A DNA stretch of 64,000 bases from Planctomycetota bacterium (GCA_016709145.1 JADJEK010000001.1:744001-808000), one strand, 5' to 3'. Positions 26,606-36,662 are shown, numbered from the stretch's first letter. The notes: generated from the sequence alone by a model not told the origin. Numbers and translations are program-made.

Positions 26606-27556
26606 GTGATCGACTTGGACGATGCAATCCTGCTGGATCGTTGGCGAGAGAACCGTGATGGCGAGGCCTTCGCGGAGCTCGCGCGCCGTCACACGGCTGT
26701 CGTCTTCGACGTCGCGTGTCGCGTCGTGGGCGAGCGGAGCCTGGCGGAGGACGTCGTCCAGGAGGCGCTCCTCGACTTGGCGCTCGTTCGCACGCGCGCG
26801 CCCGTCGACGTCGGTGTCGTCGCGTGGCTCGTGCAATACGCAGTCCAACGTGGTCGGAACCGTCGCGCATCGGAGCATCGCCGCGCGGTGCGACAGCACG
26901 TGATCGCACGCGAGAGGTCGGAGGAAACAGTGCCGGACGCAACGCTGGAACGGAACGACGAGCTGGATCGTGCGCTTCGTGGGTGTAACCCCCAGGACCG
27001 CGCGCTCCTCGCGATGCGCTTCGTGCACGGTTTCGCGTACGGAAAGATCGCGGCCGCGCTCTCGATCCACGAAGGCGCGGCGCGCGTGCGCGTGCATCGT
27101 GCGCTCGAGGACGTGCGTTCGCGGTTGCGGGCGAGCACCGCCGAGTCGACGACGACATCGGTCGCGCGGGCTCTCGCGTCGTTGCCGCTCGCCACGCCCT
27201 CGCAAGCGTTCCTCGACGCGTCGATCCGCGCCGTCGTCGAGCGGGCCCAGCGTCGGCTCAGCCCGCTGAACCGCGAGCGAAGCGATGCTCGATCCCATCG
27301 CTACGCATTCGTCCTCGGCGGGATCGCGCTCTCGTGCGTGACGGCCATAGGCGTGCCCGCCCGACCCGCGAGCGCCGTGCCGACTCCACTCCCGCCGTCG
27401 TCGAGCCTCGTGTCAACTCACGTCGAGTCGCAGCTCATTTCCAGCGTATTCCTCGACCCTTCCGAACAGCCATGCGAGCGCTCCTCGAGCGTTGCGGGCC
27501 AAGGCGCGTCTCCGTCGTTCGATCCTCGTTGCGAGCCGATTCTCTCGTCTCGCTGA
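26606..27556 (+). CDS. ECF-type RNA polymerase sigma factor with C-terminal membrane tail
   Basis: 316 residues from a GTG start. Region 2 is visible as FAELARRHTAVVFDVACRVVG followed by AEDVVQEALLDLAL, and region 4 as NPQDRALLAMRFVHGFAYGKIAAAL with a helix-turn-helix (SIHEGAARVRVHRALEDVRSRL). Residues after 190 leave the sigma fold; a hydrophobic segment (YAFVLGGIALSCVTAIGVPA, about 233-252) is followed by 65 Ser/Pro-rich residues. Planctomycetes have many ECF factors fused to membrane or extracytoplasmic extensions that replace a separate anti-sigma factor. This one could therefore be held at the membrane until a signal arrives. The S9 peptidase gene begins 56 bases later and is a likely co-transcribed partner. 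Confidence 0.82.
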   Translation: MIDLDDAILLDRWRENRDGEAFAELARRHTAVVFDVACRVVGERSLAEDVVQEALLDLALVRTRAPVDVGVVAWLVQYAVQRGRNRRASEHRRAVRQHVIARERSEETVPDATLERNDELDRALRGCNPQDRALLAMRFVHGFAYGKIAAALSIHEGAARVRVHRALEDVRSRLRASTAESTTTSVARALASLPLATPSQAFLDASIRAVVERAQRRLSPLNRERSDARSHRYAFVLGGIALSCVTAIGVPARPASAVPTPLPPSSSLVSTHVESQLISSVFLDPSEQPCERSSSVAGQGASPSFDPRCEPILSSR

Positions 27557-27612
27557 CCCGCGGACGTCGTGGGGGCGAGTCCGTCCTGTCATGATTTCGT
27601 CCGGATCGTCCT

Positions 27613-30090
27613 ATGCGCACACTCCTGTTCCTGGTCATCGTTTTCACAACGAGTTCGTCAGCGATCCGAGCCGACGACGACCGTCCCACTCAGAGCGCGC
27701 AAGCCGTCGTTGCTCCCGCTCCTCTCGAGCTCGTGCTCGGGATCCGGAGCCCGTCGCAGACCGATCGGCTCTCGCTCGCTCCGGACGGGAAGCACGTCGC
27801 GTACACGATCGCTCGTTCGCGCGCGATCGAGTCGTCGTCGCTCGACGCCGCATCCGCGGCCCCGGCGGCGTTCCGCGGGCTTCGCCTCCATGTGGTCGAC
27901 GCGACGAACGGAAAGCTCGAGTGGAGCAGCGGGGAGTCCGTGAGCGCGTGGGCATCGAGCTGGTCGCCCGACGGAAAGCGCGTTGCGTTCTACTCCGACG
28001 AAGGGGGTGTCGTCGGCGTGTGGAGTTACCGCGTCGGCGATTTCGCGGCGAAGAGGCTGGGCACTTGCGTCGTCGGCGCGTTCCATCACATGCGGCCCGA
28101 GTGGACGCCGGACGGCTCCAGGATCCTCGTGCCCACGATCGCCTCGGTGGCGGATCGAGATTCCGCGCGATCGACCGAAGCCTCGACGAATCCGGCACCA
28201 ACGGACTCGGCCCGGACGAATCCGGTGCAGCCGAACTCTGCGCGGAATGTCGAATCCGCTGCGGCGCCCAACGTCGTCGTTCGACGCACGGGTCTCGAGG
28301 TCCTCGCGGAGCCGCCGGCGACTCCCACGGTCTCGGAACCAGCGATCGGACCATCGCGGATGGAGCAGTCGCTCGTCGCCGGTCCGCCGGCCGCGCTGTC
28401 GGCGGTGGACGCGAGCGATGGCACCTGCACCGAGATCCTTCCCGCTGGCGCTCGCTCGCGATTCCTCGCGGCGAAGATCTCGCCTTCCGGCCGAATCCTC
28501 GCGTGCGAGGCATCGCTGCGCGCGGTCTTCGACGGCGGATTGAGCGTGCTCCTCGATCTCGAGCTCGTTCGCTGCGCCGACGGCGCCGTGCTCCATCGCG
28601 TCGAGGGAATCGCGATCGACGTCAACATCGATCCGACCTCGCCGACCTTGGCCATGATGGCGTGGCATCCGACCGAGGATCGTCTCGCGTACGTGCACGC
28701 GGGCAGGCTGATCCTCGTCGACCTCACGGCCCCAGAGCCCAGCGTGCGCGAGTTCTCGATGGGGACCAGCGCGTCCAGCGCCGCGCGCGTCTCCTTCACA
28801 CCCGACGGGAGAACGCTGCTCGTGAGCGTGCTTGCGACGACGTCATCCGTCGAGGACCCGTTCCTCGAGCGCGTGCTCGCGATCTCGACGAAGGACGCAT
28901 CGCAGCGCGAGCTCGTCGCGCCCGATGGAGTGAAGCTGCGCGGCGTCGTGTCCGCGAACTGGCGCACGACGTGGCAGCCGGAAGAGGATGCGATCGTCGC
29001 AGCGGGCACGGACATGAGCACGAACGAGGCACTCGTCCTGCGCATGCCCTTGGATGCGACGCCCGCGAACGTGATCCGCCGGATCGAAGGCCGCGTGCGC
29101 GTAGTCGCGGCGCTCGAGCGGGGACGCGCGGTCGCGCTCGTCGAGGGCGTCACGACGGCTCCGGACTACTTCGTGATCGGGACGGATCTCGTTCCAGCTC
29201 TGCGCCTGAGTCGCGCCGAACCGCTGCTCGCGACGGTGGACGTCGGTCCGGTCGAGAGCTTCGTCACCGAGATCGAGTCGAACGGCGAGCGACGTCGCGT
29301 GCACGCGAGCGTCGCGTTGCCTCCCGGGGGCAAGAAGGGCGGCGCGTATCCGACGATCGTCACCTTCTACCCCGGGCGGGAAATGAGCCGTGAGGCCCGT
29401 TCGTTCGGCGGTGGCGACGTTGCGTCGATCCCCGCGCCGATCTTCACGACGCGCGGATACGCGGTGGTCGTGCTCGACGTCCCGCTCGCGCCCTTCGGCG
29501 TGCCCTCGGATCCGCTGCGCGACATCCAAGCCGCTGTCGTGCCCGCGGTGGGTCGCGCGGTCGAGCTCGGCTACACGGACGCGCGTCGCGTCGGGGTCGT
29601 CGGTCATTCGTACGGCGCGTACGGTGTCGCTTGCTCCGTGTGCAGTTCGAGCGCGTTCCAAGGCGCGGTCGCGATCAGCGGAAGCTACGACCTCGCGGGT
29701 ACGTATGCCGAGCAGCGCGCCGATGAGCCCGAGACGGACGGCCTGACAATGAACATGGTGTACGCCGAGCAGCATCAGGGCCGGATGGGGAAGCCTCTGT
29801 GGGCGGACCCGAAGCGCTACCTCGACAACTCGCCGTACTTCCGTGCCGACGAGATCCACACACCGATGCTCCTGCTGCACGGAGGCGCCGACACGAATTG
29901 CCCGCAATCCGAGGCGGAGAAGCTCTTCAACGCGTTGCGGCGACTTGGGGGCACAGCACAGCTCGCGATCTACGAGGGCGAGGGCCATGTCCCGAGCGAG
30001 TGGTCGCGTGCGAATCGACTCGACATGACGACCCGCACGCTTGCGTTCTTCGAGCGATTCGTGAAAGCAGACGGGACCGCACGTCGTTGA
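27613..30090 (+). CDS. Secreted S9-family (prolyl oligopeptidase/DPP-like) peptidase
   Basis: 825 residues with a signal peptide (MRTLLFLVIVFTTSSSAIRA). The N-terminal two thirds are propeller-like with repeats such as LSLAPDGKHVAYTIA, SWSPDGKRVAFYSDEGG and VSFTPDGRTLLVSVLA. The C-terminal alpha/beta-hydrolase has the nucleophile in GVVGHSYGAYG (Ser666), the acid in HGGADTNCPQ (Asp760) and the histidine in YEGEGHVPSEW (His792), so the triad is complete. Such enzymes cleave short peptides or remove dipeptides outside the cytoplasm. An Asn/Ala/Thr-rich low-complexity stretch near residues 185-220 interrupts the propeller. It follows the ECF sigma gene closely. Confidence 0.88.
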   Translation: MRTLLFLVIVFTTSSSAIRADDDRPTQSAQAVVAPAPLELVLGIRSPSQTDRLSLAPDGKHVAYTIARSRAIESSSLDAASAAPAAFRGLRLHVVDATNGKLEWSSGESVSAWASSWSPDGKRVAFYSDEGGVVGVWSYRVGDFAAKRLGTCVVGAFHHMRPEWTPDGSRILVPTIASVADRDSARSTEASTNPAPTDSARTNPVQPNSARNVESAAAPNVVVRRTGLEVLAEPPATPTVSEPAIGPSRMEQSLVAGPPAALSAVDASDGTCTEILPAGARSRFLAAKISPSGRILACEASLRAVFDGGLSVLLDLELVRCADGAVLHRVEGIAIDVNIDPTSPTLAMMAWHPTEDRLAYVHAGRLILVDLTAPEPSVREFSMGTSASSAARVSFTPDGRTLLVSVLATTSSVEDPFLERVLAISTKDASQRELVAPDGVKLRGVVSANWRTTWQPEEDAIVAAGTDMSTNEALVLRMPLDATPANVIRRIEGRVRVVAALERGRAVALVEGVTTAPDYFVIGTDLVPALRLSRAEPLLATVDVGPVESFVTEIESNGERRRVHASVALPPGGKKGGAYPTIVTFYPGREMSREARSFGGGDVASIPAPIFTTRGYAVVVLDVPLAPFGVPSDPLRDIQAAVVPAVGRAVELGYTDARRVGVVGHSYGAYGVACSVCSSSAFQGAVAISGSYDLAGTYAEQRADEPETDGLTMNMVYAEQHQGRMGKPLWADPKRYLDNSPYFRADEIHTPMLLLHGGADTNCPQSEAEKLFNALRRLGGTAQLAIYEGEGHVPSEWSRANRLDMTTRTLAFFERFVKADGTARR

Positions 30091-30313
30091 CGTCGGCACT
30101 CCCGTCCTCGGGTGAGCGCACGTCCACGGACGTGGCTGAATCAGAGTCCGCGATTCTGTCACGCACGGTCTGCGGTTTGGACAAGGCAAGGTCTGTGCAC
30201 GCAGGTCGTGGCCGTTTGAAAGGCCTCATCGCACGAGGAGCCGCATGACTGTTTTGCGGCGGAACAGAATCGCGGGCTCTGATCCCGGACCGCGACCCTC
30301 ACCCCCATCGCAA

Positions 30314-30390
30314 TGGTGCGCCCGGCAGGAGTCGAACCTGCGACCCCAGCTTTAGGAAAGCTGTGCTCTATCCAACTGAGCTACGGGCGC
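30314..30390 (-). tRNA. tRNA-Arg (anticodon CCU)
   Basis: The minus strand folds into a full cloverleaf. The acceptor GCGCCCG pairs with CGGGCGC. The D-arm GCTC/GAGC has the loop AGTTGGATA. The anticodon stem CAGCT/AGCTG has the loop TTCCTAA, so the anticodon is CCT (reads AGG). The T-arm GCAGG/CCTGC has the loop TTCGACT. Discriminator A and CCA are encoded in the DNA. Total 77 bases with CCA. No integrase or att-like duplication is visible beside it. Confidence 0.97.
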
Positions 30391-30575
30391 TCGCGCGAAG
30401 CGGCGCGGAGACTACCACACGGGTCGCTCGCCTGCGGACCGGGGGACGAGACCGCTCGAACGGATCGCGGATGGCCGGTTCGGCTCGAATTCCCGGCGCG
30501 GTTCGGGATTTGAAACTCGCGGAAATCGGCGACTGACACCTTGAACGTCGTCGATTCGTCGAGCGGAATGGGCGC

Positions 30576-33519
30576 GTGCCCCAACCCCAACTCCCCTCGT
30601 CGCGGTCCACGCTGTGGGCCGTGCTCGTGTTCGCGGTCTACCTGGCGATCGGCATCGGACTCCTCGAGCGCACGTTCGTGCGGGGCGAGTCCTTGTCCGG
30701 CGCCGGGCCGTTCCTGCGTAGCGGTCCGTTCCCGAGGGAGTTCCGCGAAGCGGCTCCGATCGGCGTGAACTGCATCCAGGACGCGGCGACGCAATACGAG
30801 CCGTGGATCCGCTACGGCGCGGCGCAACTCGCCGAGCACGGTCGCTTGCCGCTGTGGAAGGACTCCACGTACTGCGGTGCTCCGTTCTTCGCGATCCAGC
30901 AGTCCGCGTTGCTGTGGCCCGTGCATTGGGCCGTCTGGTGGATCGGCCTCGGTCCGACCTCCGAAGCATGGATGGCGCTGTTCCATTTCCTCGTCGGAGC
31001 GCTCGGCGCGTACGCGCTGTTGCGTCATCTCGGTTTCGGTCGCGGCGGATCGCTGATCGGTGGCGCCGCGTACGGCTATTGCGGGTTCGCGATCATCCTC
31101 GTGATGCACCCGCACCTGCACGTGTCGTGCTTGATGCCGTGGTTGACGCTGGCCGCGGATCGATGCGTGTTGACGCCGCGGCCGCGGCTCGTGGTGCAGG
31201 TCGCCGTGCTCGCGATGCTGCAGCACTTCGCCGGTCACTGCGAAACGTCGTTCCACGCCCAGGTCGCGATCGGCGTGTTCGCGCTCGCGCGAGCGATCGA
31301 CGTGACGCGCGGCGAGTCTTGGCGCACGACGGCGCTGCGCCTCGTTCCGTGCGCGGGCGGATTCGTGCTCGGGGCCGGGTTGTCGCTCGTGCAGCTCGTT
31401 CCGTTCATCGAGTACTTGCGGCTCTCCGATACGTGGGCGTTCCGCCATCAATCCGGCAACAGCTTGATCCCCGACTTCACGCGCTGGCATTGGCCGGCGC
31501 TCGCCGGGATCCTCGTCGCCGTATTCGCGGCGCGGCGGCTCGGACGCGAGAGCGCGCGGCCGTGGCTCACGGCGACGATGTTGTGCGCGGGACTGGTGCT
31601 GGCCTTGCGCGCGAGCCAAGCCGCCGACATGCCGATGGACGCGGCGATGCTGCTCGTGCCGGACATGCAGGGTCCGGCGACCGGAGTTCGTGGCTCAGCC
31701 GTCACGTACTTCACGAATCACGGCTTCCTCGGCGCCTTGCTGCTCCTCGCCGTCATCGGAGCGATCGTCGGCCGACCGTCGCGCGTGTTGCGGTTCGCGA
31801 TCTGGACGTTCATCGCGATCGCGGCGATCGGCCTGCGCGCACCGTGGTTCACCGACGTCATCCAACGCATCCCGTTGCTCGACGTGACGGTCAACGAGCG
31901 CTTCACGTTCGTCTCGAGCCTCGCCGCCGCGGCGCTGTGCGCAGCGGCGATCGATCGCTTCGGGGACTGCACACGACGCGATGTCGCGCGCGCGTCGGCA
32001 GGCACCCTCGCGGTGCTCGTGGCATTGTGGCTCGGCCGCGATGACTCGCCGAAGCCGACGGTGCAGTTCGACGAAGAGCGGATCGACGCCATCGCGGGAG
32101 CGAAGCGCGTCGAGTCCTCGATGCCCTTCGCAAAGCGCGCCGAGCATTCGTCGCCGGTCGAGCCGGCAACGACCTGGGATCTGGCGGGCTGGCTCGCTCC
32201 CCCCTCGCCAGTAACGCTGGTCGCACTCCAGGTCGGACGCGACGACGTGCTCTTGGGGAAGTTCGTTCTCGTGCCACGGGAACACCGCTCCCTCGATCCG
32301 ACGCTGCCGACCGAGCCGGAGATCGTGGTCGCAGCGCGCTTCGAAGTGCCGGCGTGGGGCCAGTACCCCGCGCACGAACCGATCCGCATGCTCGCGTCGC
32401 TCGCGGACGGGTCGCTCGTGAGCTCGGGCTGGTACGACCAGAACGGTGACGAAACGTCGGCGCCGTCCGATTCGTTCTTCGCTCGACGACGCCCGCGCGG
32501 CGAACGCGGATTCGAGCAACTCTGGCTCGCTCTGGCCGCCGCGGCATTCGCGCTGATCGCGCTCGTCGTGCCTGCGCGGGTCGCGCCGTGGTGCGTCGCG
32601 ATCGTGTTGGCGCTGTGGTACCAACCGACGCGGATCTTCGCCGAGGGCTACCTGCCGTTCGTGCGTGCCGAGGACTGGTATCCGGAAACCGACGGCATCC
32701 GCGCGTTGCGCGCTCTCAATCCCGACGGACGCAGCATCGCGATGGCGCCGCACGCGACGCTGCCCGAGCAAGCCGCGACGTTCGGCTTCCTCGAGCCGAA
32801 GGGCTACGACGCGCTGACGCCGGCGCGCATCGAGACGCTGATGCGCGCCGCGTGCGATCTCCCGCGCCGACTCACGCCGATGATGTTCCGGCCGTCGCAT
32901 TGGGATCCGGATCTGCGCTTGCTCGGCGTGATGGCGGTCGGGGGGATCTTGCATCCCGACCCGGTTCCGCCGCGACCGCGCGATCGGCTCGGCAAGACCG
33001 AGTTGTTCCGGCACGAACATCATTTCGTCCTGACGAAGAACGACTTCGCGGTGCCGCGCGCACACTTGGTCGCTGGCATCGAGATCGAGCCCGACGACGC
33101 TCGTGCGATCGAGCGCCTACGCGACCCGTCGTTCCCACTCGCGAACCGTGCGATCCTCGCCGAGGGCAAACCGCGCGACGATGGCCTCGGCGACGTCGGC
33201 ACGGCACGCATCGTGTCGACGGATCCCGATCACCTCGTCATCGACGTCGACGTCGAGCGCGAGGCGTATCTCATCGTCACGGACACCGACTTCCCCGGCT
33301 GGCGCGCGCGTCGATGGCCTCGAGCGACGCATCGAGCGCGCGAACGTGGCGTTCCGCGCGGTGGCACTGAAGCGCGGCGACCAGCGCGTCGAGTTCACGT
33401 ACGAGCCGAAGTCGGTGCTGCTCGGCGGCATCGGCAGCGCTGCCAGCGCGTTGATCGCCCTGCTCTTGTTGGTGCGCCGACCGCGCGAGTCGATCGCGAA
33501 CACGCCGACGGCCGGCTGA
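30576..33519 (+). CDS. YfhO-like multi-pass membrane protein, frameshifted near its C-terminus
   Basis: The GTG at 30576 opens a protein with many TM helices: an N-terminal helix (LWAVLVFAVYLAIGIGLLE), the loop Q-YEPWIRYGAAQLAEHGRLPLW typical of YfhO-type proteins, HLGFGRGGSLIGGAAYGYCG, VNERFTFVSSLAAAALCAA, and a late periplasmic part ending LIVTDTDFPGWRAR. After base 33305 or so the frame turns into Arg-rich nonsense, while the +1 frame gives VDGLERRIERANVAFRAVAL and a last TM helix (LLGGIGSAASALIALLLLV) with a stop at 33517-33519. The joined product matches the YfhO pattern 'YPGW.A.VDG....I..AN..FRAV.L..G...V.F.Y.P'. The break lies in a GCGCGCGCG run, so a two-base loss there is the simplest cause. 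Read straight on, the first frame would end at 33743. YfhO proteins have been linked to glycosylation of teichoic acids or lipids. Confidence 0.75.
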
Positions 33520-34134
33520 TTTCGCGCGGTCACTTCGGAAGCTCACGGACCTCGAACCGCAGCTCGATGCGCTCCTTCAGTCCGACGATCCACTACGCGT
33601 GCTCGTCGCCGTCGATCGGATGGCGCGTCGGACACGGCGGGACGCCGAGCAGCGATGCATCGAGAAGACGCGTCTCGCGCGCACGCTGTTGCGCGTTCCA
33701 CGCCTCGATCGCGACGACGTCGTCGTGCTGGCCCGACTGTTGACCTGGCTCATGACGCTGCCGCTGAATCTCGAGCGCCGATTCATCGACGAGGTCCGAC
33801 GAAAGGAGGGAAGCATGAGCGAGGACTACGCGTTCCTGAAGACGCCACTGCCATGGGAGACGATCGCCCGCGAGGAAGGGATCGAGCTGGGCATGAAGAA
33901 GGGAGAGGAGAAGGGGATCCAAACAGGACGCGTCGAGGAACTCCGCGCGCCGCCCGCTCGCGGTTCGCACTCGACGAATCCACCGAGCTGTCGCTGCAGG
34001 GCATGCTCGCCGCGAACTCGGATGAGCACGTGCTCGAGAGCGCGTTCGACGCCGCGGTGCTCACCGTGAACCGCGCGGAGTTCGACGCACGCGTCCGCGC
34101 ACTGCTCGGGGATCGGAACGCGGAGCTGCGTTAG
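33520..34134 (+). pseudogene. Remnant of an Rpn/PD-(D/E)XK recombination-promoting nuclease
   Basis: One frame reads LTDLEPQLDALLQSDDPLRV, ARLLTWLMTLPLNLERRFID and then SMSEDYAFLKTPLPWETIAREEG followed by the Gly/Glu/Lys repeat ELGMKKGEEKG, as in the C-terminal half of Rpn (transposase_31-like) proteins. At about 33945-33960 the meaningful frame shifts to RFALDESTELSLQGMLAANS and runs to the stop at 34134. The nuclease core (the first 150-200 residues) is missing because the sequence begins directly at the stop of the preceding gene. Truncation plus frameshift mark a dead gene. Rpn proteins stimulate RecA-independent recombination and often sit in variable regions. Confidence 0.55.
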
Positions 34135-34206
34135 AGAATTCTCGGAAGGGCCCCGCGACGGTCGCGTTCATCCGCGGCACTCGGAAACTCCGCGGGGGCG
34201 ATCGCC

Positions 34207-34605
34207 ATGGGGCCATGGACATTCACTCGGATCGTCGTCGTCGCGGGAGGTCTGCTCCTCGGACTCGCGTTGCTCTACGACTGCACGAATGGCGTTGTCT
34301 GCTCTCCTGCCAAGGGTCGGGACACCAAAGTGCGGTCCGACCTTGCGTGGTTCGCGGAAGCGTTGACCAAGTACCGAGGCGAGTTTGGACAGCTTCCCGA
34401 AGACCTCGAAGCGCTGCTCGTAACCGCGGCCGAGAATCCGGATGTCTACGACTCGTTCGCCGACGATGCGACCGACCCCTGGGGAAACCCGTACGTCTAC
34501 GAGCGCTTGTCGCCGACCACCGCGGTGCTGCGGTGCCTCGGTGCGGACGGCATTCCCGGTGGGACCGAGCGTGACGACAGGGACATCGAGCGCCGCATCG
34601 AGTGA
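34207..34605 (+). CDS. GspG-like pseudopilin-type protein
   Basis: 132 residues. An N-terminal TM helix (FTRIVVVAGGLLLGLALLYDC) is followed by a charged helix (KVRSDLAWFAEALTKYRGEFG-QLPEDLEALL) and then YDSFADDATDPWGNPYVYERL and GADGIPGGTERDDRDI. The LP-x-L, DPWGNPY and G-x-D-G-x-x-G-G motifs are those of the major type II secretion pseudopilin GspG, including Asp residues of its calcium site. A standard prepilin cleavage motif (Gly-Phe-Thr followed by Glu at +5) is not present at the N-terminus, so it may remain uncleaved and not join a pilus. No other secretion gene adjoins it. Confidence 0.6.
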   Translation: MGPWTFTRIVVVAGGLLLGLALLYDCTNGVVCSPAKGRDTKVRSDLAWFAEALTKYRGEFGQLPEDLEALLVTAAENPDVYDSFADDATDPWGNPYVYERLSPTTAVLRCLGADGIPGGTERDDRDIERRIE

Positions 34606-34624
34606 CGCGGCCGCGCCACGCCGT

Positions 34625-36631
34625 TCACGGCTTCTCGATCGCTTCCTCGATCGTCTTCGCCTTCGCGTCGACGAACACGCCGACGCCCGCATCGACGACG
34701 CGCGCACCGTCCTGCCGACCCGCGCGTGAGTACGAGTCCTTGCCGCCACCGAGATCGACGAACACGCCGAGCGACGGCTCGCCGTAGTAGCTCGAGTCGC
34801 CGTTGCCGCCTTGCGTGTCCGCGCCGGTGCCCGAGCGATACGCGTCGTCGCCGCCGCCGTCGATGAACACCGCGAGGCCGGAGTTCGACGCGCCACCCAC
34901 CGAGATGCCGCCTTGCTCGTCGTAGACGTCGTTGCCGGCGTCCTCGAAGAACCAGCCGATCCCTTCGTCCCACGACGCGCCGAGATTCGCCGCGCAGCGC
35001 GTGTGGTACGCGTCGTTGCCGCCGGCATCCCAGCGCACGCCGACGGCTTGATGCACGCCGTACCCCTGCGAGTACCGCGTGCCGAAGTTCTCGTCGTCGC
35101 CGCCGCCGTCGAACATCAACGCGAACGAGAAGTAGTAGGCGCCGCCCTGGCTGAAATTGCCGGCCTGGTAACGGTCCTTGCCCGCGCCGTCGAACAACGC
35201 CGCGATGCCGCCGGGTGTCGCCGGGCGAATGCCGATCGCCGAGCCCTGCGACGCGCCGTGGTACACGTTCGGGCCCGAGTCGCCGTAGCTGTCCGGCCAC
35301 GCGAGATCGGCGAGGTACGTGTCGTCGCCCTTGCCGTCGATCAACGCGCCGAAGCCGTTGCCGAGCGTCGACCCTTGCGCGAACGCATGCGCCGTGTGCG
35401 TGTCGTTGCCGTCGCCATCCAGCAAGAGCCCGACGCCCTGGAAGCCGAAGCCTTGCGCGTAGTCCTCCGCGGCGTACGTGTCGGCGCCGACGCAGTCCGC
35501 GAGGATCGCGATGCCGCCGCTGCTCGCCGCCTGCGCGAACCGAGTCGACGTGTACGCATCGTTGCCCGCGCGATCGACGAGCAGCGCGATCCCCGCGATC
35601 GACGCCGCGCACTGCGCGTAGCGGTCGTTGCCGCCGAGATCGAGCACGATGCGCACCAGCACGCTTGGATCGTCGACGACGGCCGCGCGTTCGTAGACGT
35701 CGTCGCCGCCGAGGTCGATCGACAGCGCGACGTTGCCGCCATGCGTCGTCTTCGTCGGTCCGCCGAGCAGCACGCGATTCGAGTCCGTCGAGCCGACGAC
35801 GGCGAGCACGTCGCCGCTCGCTCCGACCTTCGCGCCCGAGCCCGGAATGCGCTTCGTGCGCGAAAGTCGCGCCGCGAGTCCGTCGAGCACCGCCGGTTCC
35901 GACAGCCGCGCCAACACGCGCGCCGTCGCGAACAACGCGCGCGGCTCGACGCGCAGTTGAAGCGCGAGCACTTGCGACAGGTCCTGCTGCTCGGCTTCGG
36001 GAACCTCGGCCTTCGGTTCGTTGAAGCGCTTCCACGTCGCGAGCGCGTTCGCGTTCGCCGCGAACCAGCGCGTGCGTTCGTCGGGCTCGAGATCATGCAG
36101 TGCGAGCTCGACTCCGCGCTGCGCGACGTCGAGCAGCGCCGACAGTTGCGTCAGCAGCGCGAGCTCGACGACTTGCGGATCGACGACCACCTTCCACGCC
36201 GCGTCGAGTTCGGCTTCGAGCGCGGCGAGCTTCGCGTCGAGTTCGTCGTCGTCGCCCTTCGTCGCGTCGGCATCCGTCCAATCCGCGACCATCGCGAGCA
36301 GCGTCGCGAGTTTCGGCTCCTTCGGCTTCGCGACCGCGGCACCGAGCGCGTCGCGCAGTTCTTTCGCCAACGCTTGTCCCGACCATGGCTCGTCGAGCGC
36401 GCGACGCACGCGCGATCGCGTCGCCGGCAAGCGCCACTTCTTCGTCACGCCCGCGAGATGCGTCAACACGACGTCCTTCGCGGCGGTCTGCGCGTTCGTT
36501 TCGCACAGCTGGTCGACGAGGCGAGCAATCGGCGGCTGTGCATCGTCGAACGCGAGCGCGCCCCACGTCGAGAGCGCAACGGCGCAGAGCGCGAGCAGCG
36601 AGGACTTCACGAAGCGTGCGCGACGATTCAT
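34625..36631 (-). CDS. Secreted Asp/Gly repeat protein (GGxDxY repeats)
   Basis: 668 residues with a signal peptide (MNRRARFVKSSLLALCAVALS, cleavage near ALA-FDD). Residues 25-270 or so are helical and charged. From residue 275 on there are about ten repeats of 30-50 residues, each centred on D-x-G-G-x-D-x-Y and followed by a Gly/Ala-rich segment with 'QG.G..G.G.L.D': LDLGGNDRYAQC, VDRAGNDAYTST, LLDGDGNDTHTA, LIDGKGDDTYLA, LFDGAGKDRYQA, RWDAGGNDAYHT, FIDGGGDDAYRS, VDLGGGKDSYSR. The Asp/Gly spacing resembles calcium-binding beta-roll repeats but lacks the nonapeptide GGxGxDxUx. It is probably an extracellular, perhaps calcium-stabilised, solenoid. I do not know its function. It lies 31 bases upstream of rapZ's end on the same strand. 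Confidence 0.7.
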   Translation of the reverse strand: MNRRARFVKSSLLALCAVALSTWGALAFDDAQPPIARLVDQLCETNAQTAAKDVVLTHLAGVTKKWRLPATRSRVRRALDEPWSGQALAKELRDALGAAVAKPKEPKLATLLAMVADWTDADATKGDDDELDAKLAALEAELDAAWKVVVDPQVVELALLTQLSALLDVAQRGVELALHDLEPDERTRWFAANANALATWKRFNEPKAEVPEAEQQDLSQVLALQLRVEPRALFATARVLARLSEPAVLDGLAARLSRTKRIPGSGAKVGASGDVLAVVGSTDSNRVLLGGPTKTTHGGNVALSIDLGGDDVYERAAVVDDPSVLVRIVLDLGGNDRYAQCAASIAGIALLVDRAGNDAYTSTRFAQAASSGGIAILADCVGADTYAAEDYAQGFGFQGVGLLLDGDGNDTHTAHAFAQGSTLGNGFGALIDGKGDDTYLADLAWPDSYGDSGPNVYHGASQGSAIGIRPATPGGIAALFDGAGKDRYQAGNFSQGGAYYFSFALMFDGGGDDENFGTRYSQGYGVHQAVGVRWDAGGNDAYHTRCAANLGASWDEGIGWFFEDAGNDVYDEQGGISVGGASNSGLAVFIDGGGDDAYRSGTGADTQGGNGDSSYYGEPSLGVFVDLGGGKDSYSRAGRQDGARVVDAGVGVFVDAKAKTIEEAIEKP

Positions 36632-36662
36632 GTCGAGAGTCCTCGCGCTGTGTCCGTGGAGT

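Noticed and set aside
30314..30390. tRNA-Arg as an attachment site of an integrated element
   Set aside because: No integrase and no duplicated 3' tRNA segment is visible in the window.
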